DNA of 64,000 nucleotides from Turneriella parva DSM 21527. GTDB lineage: Bacteria > Spirochaetota > Leptospiria > Turneriellales > Turneriellaceae. Both the position numbers and the translations under genes were made by a program. Positions 1 to 8,327 of the stretch are shown in pieces; position 1 is the stretch's first letter; each line of letters begins with the position of its first letter. The notes beneath the pieces are model-generated. The model saw only the letters and a list, made by a program, of their open reading frames with translations, was not told the DNA's origin and did not search any database. The stretch lies in the NCBI RefSeq assembly GCF_000266885.1, contig NC_018020.1, positions 992,001 to 1,056,000 of the forward strand, in the 5' to 3' direction.

Positions 1-778
1 GCCCTAACTTCTTCTGTGCCCTCAGCGCTAGCCCATGCTGTGCCCAATCGGTGAGGCGAAAGTCGGCGACGACCGCATCGAGCTTTGCAATGATCGCCGA
101 TGCCTTGAGCTTGTCAGCGTCGATCAATGAATCGAGATTTGTCTTGAGTTCGTTCGTGATGCCTGTCAGGCACATCGCGGCGGTTTGTAAGAACTTGCGG
201 TCGGCGTCGTCTCGGCCCGCCTCGCCCCATTTTTGCAACTGGGCAACATAGGCGGCAAGAAACGCGGTCATGCGCATCGGCGGTTTATAGATAAAACGTT
301 CTAAATCCGCCAGATAAAAACGGATTTCGCCCCACTCTTTTCGCCCCTGAAAAACGTAGCGCAGCTCAGACTCGATATCGGGAAAAAGATTCGAAACCGC
401 GCCCACGAGCCGACGGCATTCGAGCGTCGCCAGCGGATGAAAAAAGACGTCGGGGTAGTGCGCAATCAGCGCATCGTTGGCAGCCATAATCTCGCGCATG
501 CGCGCGTCGGCTTCTTCTTGCCGCTTGCGTTTGGCCGCTTCTTCTTCGCCCTTCTCTTGCATCTGCTTGAAAAAGTTCATCTCGTCGAGAATAAAGCGTT
601 GAAAATCTGACTGGTTCGCCCGCTGAAAGCTAATGCGGTTCTCGAGCAGCTGGCTGTCAAATAGCCTCGCACCATATTGCTGCTGCGCCTTGCGGTACTT
701 TTCGCGCAATTTGTCGAGAATCTGTACCTTGCTCTCGGCTGTGTAGACTTCTTTTTTTTGTTTTGCTTTGAAGAACAT
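1..778 (-). CDS. Hypothetical coiled-coil protein, C-terminus outside window
   Basis: The reading frame starts at an ATG read from 778 and stays open to the left edge, giving at least 259 residues. Residues about 5-110 are very rich in K, E, Q and R and look like long coiled coil, with a run of E/A/K/R near residue 90. The rest is a more ordinary helical domain. I recognise no family and no catalytic motif. The gene is divergent from the methyltransferase at 880, with a palindromic repeat between them. Only the N-terminal part is visible, so function is unknown. Confidence 0.6.
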   Translation of the reverse strand, partial: MFFKAKQKKEVYTAESKVQILDKLREKYRKAQQQYGARLFDSQLLENRISFQRANQSDFQRFILDEMNFFKQMQEKGEEEAAKRKRQEEADARMREIMAANDALIAHYPDVFFHPLATLECRRLVGAVSNLFPDIESELRYVFQGRKEWGEIRFYLADLERFIYKPPMRMTAFLAAYVAQLQKWGEAGRDDADRKFLQTAAMCLTGITNELKTNLDSLIDADKLKASAIIAKLDAVVADFRLTDWAQHGLALRAQKKLG

Positions 779-784
779 CGTGTG

Positions 785-837
785 TCCCCCTCCCAGCCTC
801 CCCCGCATGCGGGGGAGGTGCCAGAGGCGGAGGGGGA
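785..837. repeat. Nested GC-rich palindrome, REP-like element
   Basis: A perfect 22-bp palindrome (797-818) is nested inside outer arms TCCCCCTCC (785-793) and GGAGGGGGA (829-837). It lies in the 100-bp divergent gap between the genes starting at 778 and 880. Sequences of this type (CCTCCCCCGCA and complement) occur as dispersed intergenic repeats in many bacteria and are often mistranslated as Pro/Arg/Gly-rich ORFs. Here it probably forms a hairpin RNA or is a REP/MITE-type element. Confidence 0.7.
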
Positions 838-879
838 TAAATTACTTGTCCCCCTTCATTATCGGCAAGAAATCTACCC

Positions 880-1731
880 ATGTTAGAAAATACGCCGAGT
901 CGCACGGCAGAAGTGGTCGCCCTCATTCGGGCGCTCGAGAATACGTATTATGGCGAAACGAGCCTCTTGAAAGACAGGTATGCGGCGCGCTTTCTTTCTG
1001 ATTTCTACATGGCCATCTTCAACCGGCTCTCGATTCTGCCGGAGTTCACCTCGTTCTTCGTCAATGCCGCCAGCCTCGGCCTTTTCGACTTTATCACATT
1101 GCGGCACGCATTCATGGATAACTACGTACGCCGCTTCGCGCACAAAGTGCCGGTCGCGCTGCTCGGTGCGGGCTATGATTCACGCGCGCTGCGGCTCGCC
1201 GACGACATCAAACACGGCGTGTGGGAGTTCGATTTTCCCGCGACGCAACGCCGCAAGAAGTTCTATCTGCGCAACGAACGCATTACCGGTGAAGCTCCGC
1301 ATTATATCGAAGCAGACTTTATGAAAGAGTCACTGACCGAAATTTTTGAACGCTCGGGTATGCAGAAGACTGCGACGCTCGTGCTTTGGGAAGGCGTTTC
1401 GATGTATGTCAGCGAGGCAGTGGTGCGCGACACGCTAACCGCATGCCGCGACTATTTCGGCGCCGGCACGCTGGTCGTTTTCGACTACTGGCACAGCAAA
1501 ATGACCGACCCCGTAAAGAACCTGGCGGTACAGGTGATGCCGTTCATTATGGACATCGTCTACAATGAGCGTTTCACCTACGGGGCGACACCACAAGAGA
1601 TGCGCGCCGTCGCCATGGAATGCGGTGCTAAAAAATTTGAATCTTTGAACGGACAGCAGATCATGAAAAAGCTAACACTCACCTCGCGCCTGCCGCTGGC
1701 ATCAGCCTCGCTGGCCGTCGTGGAGTTTTGA
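880..1731 (+). CDS. Class I SAM-dependent methyltransferase, leucine carboxyl methyltransferase (LCMT/PPM1) family
   Basis: The 283-residue protein has the layout of the bacterial LCMT-like family (pfam LCMT, 'putative methyltransferase' group). The N-terminal TAEVVALIRALEN region is followed by the SAM-binding motif VALLGAGYDSRALRL (about 92-106), an acidic residue in WEFDFP (about 115-120) and the family motif VLWEGVSMYV (about 168-177). It is a cytoplasmic methyltransferase of unknown substrate; small molecules such as polyketides are the usual targets. The next gene follows six bases after the stop codon, so the two are probably cotranscribed. Confidence 0.85.
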   Translation: MLENTPSRTAEVVALIRALENTYYGETSLLKDRYAARFLSDFYMAIFNRLSILPEFTSFFVNAASLGLFDFITLRHAFMDNYVRRFAHKVPVALLGAGYDSRALRLADDIKHGVWEFDFPATQRRKKFYLRNERITGEAPHYIEADFMKESLTEIFERSGMQKTATLVLWEGVSMYVSEAVVRDTLTACRDYFGAGTLVVFDYWHSKMTDPVKNLAVQVMPFIMDIVYNERFTYGATPQEMRAVAMECGAKKFESLNGQQIMKKLTLTSRLPLASASLAVVEF

Positions 1732-1737
1732 GGTAAT

Positions 1738-2379
1738 ATGAACAAAGAATCACTCATTGAAGAGCTGAAAGAGACCCTCGTTACCAACAGCGACCTAAGT
1801 TTTCTCGCGTCACTCGACGAGAGCACGCTCGAGAAAGTGCACAAAGAGATTCACGACTATATTCATCGAACCGAAGAGCTGCAGAAGCCCGTTTTCAAGG
1901 TTATGGCCGTGGCGACGCAGTTTATACCGAATTTTATAATCGCCAAGCTCGCGCACGACTATCTGACGCCGTATATCATCGCACAGGTCGTGATCTACAT
2001 GGACCCAAAGGCCGCCGCGAAGATCGGCAAGTCGCTGCGCATCGATTATATGGGCCAGGTTGCGCTCTACGCGAGCCCAGAAATTACTGCCCGCATTGGC
2101 AACCTGATGGAATCACCGATTGTCGCGCAGGTGGTCAAAGACCTTTCGCTGAAGAACTTCAACGCGAAACTCGGCGAACTCGCCGACCTGCTCGACGACA
2201 AGATGATGGTCGAAATTATCAAGGTGCTGCGCGACGGGAAAATCGTCGGCAACATTGCACATGCGATGGTCAATCAAGACAAGATTGTGCGCATTATACC
2301 ACAGATGCCCGGCGACGTGCGCAGTGGTGCACGGGCACAATTGCAAGCTCTCGGTAACCCGCTGGCTGATAAGTTTTAA
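1738..2379 (+). CDS. Conserved helical protein of unknown function
   Basis: This 213-residue soluble protein follows the methyltransferase by six bases, probably in the same transcript. It is built of repeated short helices with recurring hydrophobic patterns: IIAQVVIYMDPKAAAKIGKSL, then YMGQVALYASPEITARIGNLM, then further units. This resembles the helical repeats of the MgtE N-domain, but I cannot assign it to that family. No signal peptide, metal-binding cluster or nucleotide motif is visible. Function unknown. Confidence 0.7.
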   Translation: MNKESLIEELKETLVTNSDLSFLASLDESTLEKVHKEIHDYIHRTEELQKPVFKVMAVATQFIPNFIIAKLAHDYLTPYIIAQVVIYMDPKAAAKIGKSLRIDYMGQVALYASPEITARIGNLMESPIVAQVVKDLSLKNFNAKLGELADLLDDKMMVEIIKVLRDGKIVGNIAHAMVNQDKIVRIIPQMPGDVRSGARAQLQALGNPLADKF

Positions 2380-2461
2380 GGGTTATCCGAAACAAAATCT
2401 TGAGCAGCTTCGTCAGGCCATTATTTCTTGACTACCTCTCTCTTTACAGGAGGCATTAACC

Positions 2462-2857
2462 ATGGGCAAGATCATGCAGGCAGCGCAGGTCATCAACTAT
2501 GCAGACACTCTTGCACAAAAGAAGCTCGCTGAATTGACTGTAGACTTTCTTGTTGATACCGGCGCGGCGATGCTCTGCATGCCGATTGACCTGATTGAGA
2601 AACTGGGGCTGACAGAACGCAGTCGGCGCGAAGTCATAACGGCCAATGGAAAAGTACAACGTCGGGTTTTTAGTCCCGTACGGATAATTGTCAATGATCG
2701 TGACGCGGACATGAACGTGATGGAGCTACCTATCGGCACGCCGCCGCAGATGGGTTACCTTGTTCTCGAAACTCTTGATCTGTACCCAGACCCCAAAAAC
2801 CAGCGACTCACCGGCAACCCGGCACACGATGGTAAAATGGTAGTCGATCTGCTTTAA
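2462..2857 (+). CDS. Small retropepsin-like (clan AA) aspartic protease
   Basis: The 131-residue protein contains the clan AA active-site motif FLVDTGAAML, with catalytic Asp about residue 32. A hydrophobic strand and a second conserved region (MGYLVLETLDL, about 99-109) follow at the spacing of single-domain retropepsin-like proteases, which act as dimers. The start at 2462 is supported by an AGGAGG ribosome site ten bases upstream. There is no signal peptide, so it should be cytoplasmic. Substrate is unknown; related small proteins in bacteria and cyanobacteria are often annotated only as 'aspartyl protease family'. It converges with the next gene, sharing four bases. Confidence 0.8.
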   Translation: MGKIMQAAQVINYADTLAQKKLAELTVDFLVDTGAAMLCMPIDLIEKLGLTERSRREVITANGKVQRRVFSPVRIIVNDRDADMNVMELPIGTPPQMGYLVLETLDLYPDPKNQRLTGNPAHDGKMVVDLL

Positions 2858-3222
2858 CCCACGGCCACCTTACGGGTGACTTCGCCCGAATTGATCGCTG
2901 TATATTCTGTTTCAAAAATGGCGTTTTCAACAACATAAGCGACGCCGGTGCCATCGGGTGAATAGCCTGCGTGGGGTTCTGTGAAGACCACCATCTGCTT
3001 CGGCTCAAGGCGCGTTTCGGTGAGAAATCCCTCTTTATTTTTGCTGACCATCACCAGATTGCCTTCCAATAGCAAGAACGCTTCGGGGCAAGTGTGCTGC
3101 TCCAGTTCAGTGATTTCGGCGGCGCTGCGAAGCTTCGGTCGGTAAATGCCGATACGCCAGTGCGCGCCTTCGTTAAAAATCACTTCCCATTCTTTTGTCG
3201 CGTTGATATTGACCGTCTGCAT
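2854..3222 (-). CDS. Cupin-like small protein
   Basis: The 122-residue protein has an all-beta pattern with a central [18 protein letters not shown] segment and later [21 protein letters not shown], which fits a single small cupin barrel. The usual metal-binding histidine cluster is incomplete, so enzymatic activity is doubtful. It is on the minus strand, convergent with the protease gene and divergent from the oxidoreductase at 3326. Function unknown; a small-molecule binding role is a guess. Confidence 0.6.
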   Translation of the reverse strand: MQTVNINATKEWEVIFNEGAHWRIGIYRPKLRSAAEITELEQHTCPEAFLLLEGNLVMVSKNKEGFLTETRLEPKQMVVFTEPHAGYSPDGTGVAYVVENAIFETEYTAINSGEVTRKVAVG

Positions 3223-3325
3223 GGCGAGCCCCGAATCTCAGGCGCACTTAGCCGGTATACCAGTCTTCGTGAACTGCGCACCAGAAAAATGGCCGGGCGC
3301 GAAGATTAGGCGGATATTTCACAAA

Positions 3326-4327
3326 ATGATTCCCTTCTCTGTCTTAGATCTGGCGCCGATTACTGAAGGCAGCGATGCCGCAGAATCGTTTCGGCGCACT
3401 CTCGATCTGGCGCAGCACGCTGAGGGTTGGGGCTTTAACCGTTTCTGGCTCGCGGAGCACCACGGCATGCCGGGCATTGCGAGCGCCGCAACCGCGGTGC
3501 TGATCGGGCATGTTGCGGCTGGCACGAAAAAAATTCGCGTCGGTGCCGGTGGCATTATGCTGCCGAACCATGCACCGCTCGTCATCGCCGAACAGTTCGG
3601 TACGCTTGCTGCGCTTTACGGCGACCGCATTGATCTGGGGCTTGGCCGCGCACCGGGTTCTGACCAGATGACTGCGCGCGCATTAAGGCGAAACCTTGCG
3701 GTTACGAGCGAAGAGTTTCCGCATGACGTCGCCGAGCTGATCGATTATTTCTCCCCCGAACCGAAATCACCGGTGCACGCTGTACCCGGCACAGGGGCAA
3801 AAGTACCCATCTGGATTCTGGGCTCATCGCTCTTCGGCGCACGGCTTGCGGCAGCTTATGGCCTGCCTTATGCGTTCGCGTCGCACTTTGCTCCGGGCCT
3901 GGTGATGCAGGCGATTGCCGATTACCGCGAGCACTTCAGGCCATCGGAATTTCTCGCGAAACCGTACGTAATGCTCGGCGTGAACGTGGTGGCTGCAGCG
4001 AGCGATGCTGAAGCCGAGCTGCTTTCGAGTTCAGGGCAGCAGGCATTCGTGAACTTGCGCACGGGTCGCCCGGGAAAATTGCCGCCACCCCGGCAGGGCT
4101 ATTTTGACAGCCTCGCACCTGAGCTCAAAGATATGCTCAAGGGTATATTTGCGTTTTCGGCGGTGGGTTCACCCGCTACGGTAAAAGGCCGCCTCGAATA
4201 TCTGATACGCGAGACGAAGGCCGACGAACTCATTTTGTCGGGGCATATTTATGACCACGACGCAAGGTTGTCATCTTATGAAATTGCGGCGCAGGTGCGC
4301 CAAGAACTGTCGACGCGCGCAGCCTGA
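3326..4327 (+). CDS. LLM-class flavin-dependent oxidoreductase (bacterial luciferase-like)
   Basis: From the ATG at 3326 the product is 333 residues and begins [15 protein letters not shown], the usual N-terminus of the 'group 1' luciferase-like monooxygenases. [15 protein letters not shown], the strand [16 protein letters not shown] and [11 protein letters not shown] follow, all hallmarks of this TIM-barrel FMN-dependent family. The frame is open 60 codons further upstream but that extension has no family similarity and overlaps the divergent cupin gene. It likely oxidises or reduces a small organic substrate in the cytoplasm; the substrate cannot be read from sequence. Confidence 0.88.
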   Translation: MIPFSVLDLAPITEGSDAAESFRRTLDLAQHAEGWGFNRFWLAEHHGMPGIASAATAVLIGHVAAGTKKIRVGAGGIMLPNHAPLVIAEQFGTLAALYGDRIDLGLGRAPGSDQMTARALRRNLAVTSEEFPHDVAELIDYFSPEPKSPVHAVPGTGAKVPIWILGSSLFGARLAAAYGLPYAFASHFAPGLVMQAIADYREHFRPSEFLAKPYVMLGVNVVAAASDAEAELLSSSGQQAFVNLRTGRPGKLPPPRQGYFDSLAPELKDMLKGIFAFSAVGSPATVKGRLEYLIRETKADELILSGHIYDHDARLSSYEIAAQVRQELSTRAA

Positions 4328-4391
4328 GGCAAAACCGATATGCTTGACTGCCTGAGCTGGCGCGCGCAAGGCATGCGCTGCGATACAACTC

Positions 4392-6266
4392 ATGAGCAGC
4401 GAAACCCAAAATAACCCACCCGAAGTGCAGAGCGCGATCGACGCGTTTCTTGCCCGGCAAAGAAAAATCTACCGCATTAACCTCTTGGCTGCCGTGGCGA
4501 TGCGGGCGCTGATGCTGATTGCCGGTGCCATTCTGCTGCCGCTGGCGAATGCACCCTACATGAACGTTTTATTCGCCATTATTGGCATTCACTTCGCCTT
4601 TAACCTCGCGGGCACGTGGGCCTATTACCACATGCGCTTCGTCGAATTTTTCGTGATTGCCCTCGTCGCGCTGGACACTCTTGTGCTCGGCGTCGTCTCT
4701 ATGTGGACAGGTTTTCTCTCGAGCCCCTTTAATTTGATTTTTCCCATGGCGGCCGGCATAACGGGTCTTGTGGCAGGCTTTCGTGCGAGCCTCGTCACCG
4801 CAATTGTGTGCACTCTCTTCATGGGTACTGGCGCAGTTTTGAAGACGTTGGGTGTTCTGCCCGAAGTGATCGCGGGCCCGCAACTCTCGCCCACGATGAT
4901 CTGGGTTCACCTGTCGCTGCTGCTGATCGCCGAATGGGCCCTCGCAATGCTCATGGCGGTCATCGTCTCACGACTGCAGCAAGGTGAGCTCGAGCAGGTA
5001 CGCCAGGCCGGTGAAATTTCGGCGCACAGCGCAAGGCTCTCGGGTTCGCTCGAAGAAATTCGCGCGCTGAAACAGGCGCAAGACGGCGACTATTTTTTAA
5101 CCGCGCGGCTTGTGAACCCGTTCATGCAACACTCGGGCGAAGGGCTCGACCCTAAGGTGCGTGCTGACTTTCTCGTACGGCAGAAAAAACGTTTTGCCTT
5201 CAAAAAGTGGAAAGGCGAAATCGGCGGTGACTACTGCAAGCTCGATACAGTAACGTTGGGCGAACGCCGGTATGTTTTCTTTGTGAATGCCGACGCCATG
5301 GGCAAATCTCTTCAGGGCGCCGGCGGAGTTCTCGTGCTCGCTTCGGCCTTTAGCGCACTTCTCGAGAGAGCGCGCACCGAACCGGAAAACCTGCAGCCCG
5401 AAGAATGGCTCGGTCGAACCGTGGGCGAACTCAACAAACTGTTTCTGTCTTTTGACGGAGCAATGCTCGTTTCGATGGCGATGGGGCTATTCGATTCGGC
5501 GACAGGCACCATCTATTACATCAACCTGGAGCACCCGCGCGCAATTCTTGTGCGCGGCGGCGAGGCACGTTTCTTCGAACCCGACATGCACGGTCGAAAA
5601 CTCGGTACGTCTGAGATTCCTGTTGATTTTCATTTGACGGTTGCGCGGCTCTTACCGGGTGACACGCTGATCGTGGGCTCAGACGGTCGTGACGACGTCG
5701 TGCTTGAGGGGCAGCAGGTGCCGGCTGATGAGGTCGAGCGCGGCGAGCGCTACATCAACTACGACGAAAATCGGTTTCTCGATCTGGTCGCAAACCATGG
5801 CACCGATATTCGTGTGCTCGAGCGCGCGATTGAAGAACAGGCTGACCTCGTCGATGACCTTTCGCTGCTATCTTTTTCGTACCAGGGCCCTGCAGATTCA
5901 GCGCTCGACGATGCAGCGTGCGACATGAAGCTCGGCGATGCACGGCGCGTATTGAAAGAAAAGCGATATACTGAAGCGATTGCGGTACTTGCCGAATTAG
6001 TCGACTACCGGCCCGACCGAACCGATGGCCTTTTCGCGATGGTAACGGCACTCGCCCGCCACGGAGACTTTGCCAAAGCGCGTCGCCTGTCGCGCCGGGT
6101 CGCCTGGCGAGAACCCCGGCACGCGAAAAATCTTCTGCAGCTTGCAGCGCTCGAGGCCAAAGCCGGTGAGACCGGCAGGGCCCCGCTGCTGGCACAGCGC
6201 GCAGCCGATACCGACAGCAACCTCATTGAAAAGGCCAGTAAACTGACTGATCGCCTGCCCGGTTAA
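4392..6266 (+). CDS. Membrane SpoIIE/RsbU-type serine phosphatase with C-terminal TPRs
   Basis: The 624-residue protein has about six transmembrane helices (roughly residues 30-200), a short linker helix, a PP2C-like SpoIIE domain (about 250-500) and a TPR-like helical tail (about 510-624). The phosphatase domain shows GEIGGDYCKL, a metal-binding region ADAMGKSLQGAGG and VGSDGRDDV near its end. Family members dephosphorylate anti-anti-sigma factors in partner-switching pathways or related STAS proteins. It is followed by a convergent asparaginase gene. The membrane part suggests it senses an envelope signal; the target is not in the neighbourhood, although an anti-sigma ATPase is encoded at 57.4 kb. 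Confidence 0.85.
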   Translation: MSSETQNNPPEVQSAIDAFLARQRKIYRINLLAAVAMRALMLIAGAILLPLANAPYMNVLFAIIGIHFAFNLAGTWAYYHMRFVEFFVIALVALDTLVLGVVSMWTGFLSSPFNLIFPMAAGITGLVAGFRASLVTAIVCTLFMGTGAVLKTLGVLPEVIAGPQLSPTMIWVHLSLLLIAEWALAMLMAVIVSRLQQGELEQVRQAGEISAHSARLSGSLEEIRALKQAQDGDYFLTARLVNPFMQHSGEGLDPKVRADFLVRQKKRFAFKKWKGEIGGDYCKLDTVTLGERRYVFFVNADAMGKSLQGAGGVLVLASAFSALLERARTEPENLQPEEWLGRTVGELNKLFLSFDGAMLVSMAMGLFDSATGTIYYINLEHPRAILVRGGEARFFEPDMHGRKLGTSEIPVDFHLTVARLLPGDTLIVGSDGRDDVVLEGQQVPADEVERGERYINYDENRFLDLVANHGTDIRVLERAIEEQADLVDDLSLLSFSYQGPADSALDDAACDMKLGDARRVLKEKRYTEAIAVLAELVDYRPDRTDGLFAMVTALARHGDFAKARRLSRRVAWREPRHAKNLLQLAALEAKAGETGRAPLLAQRAADTDSNLIEKASKLTDRLPG

Positions 6267-6274
6267 AGGCGCGG

Positions 6275-6760
6275 CTAACGCAGCGGCTCGAATACCTTGA
6301 GCTGCTGGTTTTTGCGCACGTTGTTCCACGCGAAGATCTTGCCGTTCATCGCGATGTAGACTCCCGGTGCGAGGGTCTGCGCGCATGCGAGCGCGAAACC
6401 AAGGTTGAATGTCGCATCTGATTCGGGCGCCATGTAGGGCACGATTGCGCCGGTGAGCACAATGGTTTTCGCAATGTCCGCTGCCCCCAGCACTGTGGCT
6501 GTTTCGACCATGGTGTCGGTACCGTGGGTGACGACGATTTTCAGCTCATCGCATGTTTTGGCATGCTGAAGAATCTGTTGCCGATCGAGATCGGTGAGAT
6601 AGAGCGAATCTTTGAGAAAGAGAGTCTCGACAACGATATCAGCTTCGTTGCGGCACTGCGCCAGAATCTTGGGCACGTAAGACTCTTGAAAATAGTAGAC
6701 ATCCCCCTCATCGATGCTGTCGACATCGAGAGTGCCACCGGTAGCCAGTATTCTGATCAA
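6275..6760 (-). CDS. Single-domain asparaginase-like protein
   Basis: The 161-residue product matches only the N-terminal domain of type I/II L-asparaginases. It has ILATGGTLD (catalytic Thr about 10), VVTHGTDTMVETA (Thr-Asp about 81-82) and a VLTGAIVPYM segment. Classical enzymes are about 330 residues, so the C-terminal dimer domain is absent. The lysine of the second catalytic triad of E. coli asparaginase II is not obvious here. Similar one-domain proteins are found in other bacteria and this one looks intact, not truncated. The start is a TTG at 6760 with a G-rich stretch upstream. Activity on asparagine is plausible but unproven. Confidence 0.75.
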   Translation of the reverse strand: MIRILATGGTLDVDSIDEGDVYYFQESYVPKILAQCRNEADIVVETLFLKDSLYLTDLDRQQILQHAKTCDELKIVVTHGTDTMVETATVLGAADIAKTIVLTGAIVPYMAPESDATFNLGFALACAQTLAPGVYIAMNGKIFAWNNVRKNQQLKVFEPLR

Positions 6761-6843
6761 ATTGCCCCCGAGGGGGTAAATGCCGGTGCGCGAATGAACA
6801 TGGCAAGATGTTTACGGCGCATGGATCGGTGTCTTCTTAACCC

Positions 6844-7053
6844 ATGCCAAATCGGGCGAATAGGTCTACCTCTGCAGATGTAGCGGAGGCAGTACGCACG
6901 GCCCTCATTGCGGCTGCAATCGGGGCATTCGAAGAAGCGGGTATCGCCGGCCTGTGCGCAGAAGGCCGGTTCGAACATGCGGTGGGAGCTATGCGCAGCC
7001 TGCGACTGGAAGGTGTTTTCACCAACGCAGACGGGGGGGTCGATACAGAATGA
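6844..7053 (+). CDS. Small hypothetical protein upstream of rarA
   Basis: A 69-residue ORF, rich in alanine and predicted helical (DVAEAVRTALIAAAIGAFEEA), ends with a 4-base ATGA overlap with the rarA start at 7050. The overlap and shared strand suggest translational coupling and that the ORF is real. No domain was recognised. It has no signal peptide or transmembrane segment. Confidence 0.55.
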   Translation: MPNRANRSTSADVAEAVRTALIAAAIGAFEEAGIAGLCAEGRFEHAVGAMRSLRLEGVFTNADGGVDTE

Positions 7054-8324
7054 AGCCTGGTGCACCGCTGGCCGAGCGCATGCGCCCGAAGTCGCTCGCC
7101 GAATATGTCGGCCAAAAGCACCTCGTCGGTGAAGGTGCGGTGCTGCGCCGGGCCGTCGAGAGCAAGACGTTACCATCGATCATTCTCTGGGGGCCGCCGG
7201 GGGTCGGCAAGACGACGCTCGCGAATATTCTCGCAGTTGAACTCAAGCGGCCCTTCTATTCGCTGAGTGCAATCAACTCGGGCGTCAAAGATATTCGCGA
7301 AGTGATTGAAAAGGCTTCAGGGGGCGGTCTCTTCACGGAAAAGCCGGTGCTCTTCATCGACGAAATTCACCGCTTTTCAAAGTCGCAGCAAGATTCTTTG
7401 CTCGGCGCCGTCGAAACGGGAAAGATTACGCTGATCGGCGCGACGACGGAAAACCCCTCATTTGAAGTCATCTCGGCGCTGCTCTCGCGCTGCCAGGTTT
7501 ACATTCTGAAAAATCTCGATGAGGCCGATCTGCTGCGACTTCTGCATACGGCGATGGAGAAAGACAGCTTTCTCAAAACCAAACGAATTCAACTCGCTGA
7601 AACTGCAGCTCTCTTCAGGCTTTCGGGAGGAGATGCACGGCGGTTACTCAATGTTTTCGAACTCGTTATAGACAACCTTATCGGTGACCCACAGGTCACC
7701 GATAAGGTTGTTCTCGAAATCGTGCAGCAAAATCCCGTGCTGTACGACAAAGCGGGCGATAACCATTACGACATTATATCCGCATTTATCAAATCAATCC
7801 GCGGCAGCGACCCCAATGGCGCGGTGTATTGGCTCGCGCGCATGGTTGAAGGCGGTGAAGATGCGCTCTTCATCGCGCGGCGTATGCTGATTGCCGCTTC
7901 AGAAGATATAGGTAACGCCAACCCGACCGCTATGGTCGTCGCGCTTAATTGCTTTCAGGCCGTGAATGCGATTGGCTACCCCGAAGCGCGCATCGTGCTC
8001 GCGCAAGCAGCCACCTATCTCGCAACTTCACCCAAGAGCAACGCGGCGTATGCGGCGATCAATAAAGCGCAAGAGGTTGTACGCGAGACAGGCAATCTGC
8101 CAGTACCGTTGCACCTGCGCAATGCACCGACAAGTTTGATGAAAGATATCGGCTACGGCCAGGGTTATGAATATGCGCACGACAAGGCGGGCAATTTCTC
8201 GCCGCAAGAGTACCTGCCCGAGGCGCTGAGTGGTAAGAAGCTCTATGATCCGGGCAATAACGCGCGCGAACGCGAGATTCGCGAGGCGCTAAAAAAGATC
8301 TGGGGCGACAAATACGGATATTGA
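7050..8324 (+). CDS. rarA: Replication-associated recombination protein A (RarA/MgsA)
   Basis: The 424-residue AAA+ ATPase begins MKPGAPLAERMRPKSLAEYV and has Walker A GPPGVGKTTLA (about 48-58), Walker B VLFIDEIHRF (about 98-107), the sensor-1 stretch GATTENPS and the RarA-specific C-terminal region (YDKAGDNHYDIISAFIKSIR, SDPNGAVYWLARM). RarA acts at stalled replication forks with SSB. The reading frame is open upstream of 7050, but the chosen start matches the family N-terminus and overlaps the preceding small ORF. A perfect 17-bp inverted repeat lies inside the gene at 7673-7710, in a segment that is variable between RarA proteins. Confidence 0.93.
   Translation: MKPGAPLAERMRPKSLAEYVGQKHLVGEGAVLRRAVESKTLPSIILWGPPGVGKTTLANILAVELKRPFYSLSAINSGVKDIREVIEKASGGGLFTEKPVLFIDEIHRFSKSQQDSLLGAVETGKITLIGATTENPSFEVISALLSRCQVYILKNLDEADLLRLLHTAMEKDSFLKTKRIQLAETAALFRLSGGDARRLLNVFELVIDNLIGDPQVTDKVVLEIVQQNPVLYDKAGDNHYDIISAFIKSIRGSDPNGAVYWLARMVEGGEDALFIARRMLIAASEDIGNANPTAMVVALNCFQAVNAIGYPEARIVLAQAATYLATSPKSNAAYAAINKAQEVVRETGNLPVPLHLRNAPTSLMKDIGYGQGYEYAHDKAGNFSPQEYLPEALSGKKLYDPGNNAREREIREALKKIWGDKYGY
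7673..7710. repeat. Perfect 17-bp inverted repeat with CACA loop inside rarA
   Basis: Arms 7673-7689 and 7694-7710 are exact reverse complements around a four-base loop. They encode part of the segment NLIGDPQVTDKVV between the lid domain and the C-terminal domain of RarA. A stem this long and perfect is unusual inside a coding sequence and could come from a small palindromic insertion. An RNA regulatory role is possible but not shown. Confidence 0.75.
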
Positions 8325-8327
8325 CTT

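Noticed and set aside
677-1001. Pro/Arg-rich small ORFs over the palindrome near 800
   Set aside because: They are translations of the palindromic repeat, a well-known false-ORF source, and overlap the methyltransferase.
3146-3325. N-terminal extension of the LLM oxidoreductase
   Set aside because: The extra 60 residues have no family similarity and overlap the divergent gene; MIPFSVLDL at 3326 is the usual start.
5755-6386. Antisense ORFs opposite the SpoIIE phosphatase
   Set aside because: They overlap a convincing catalytic and TPR-coding frame and show Arg/Ala-rich shadow composition.
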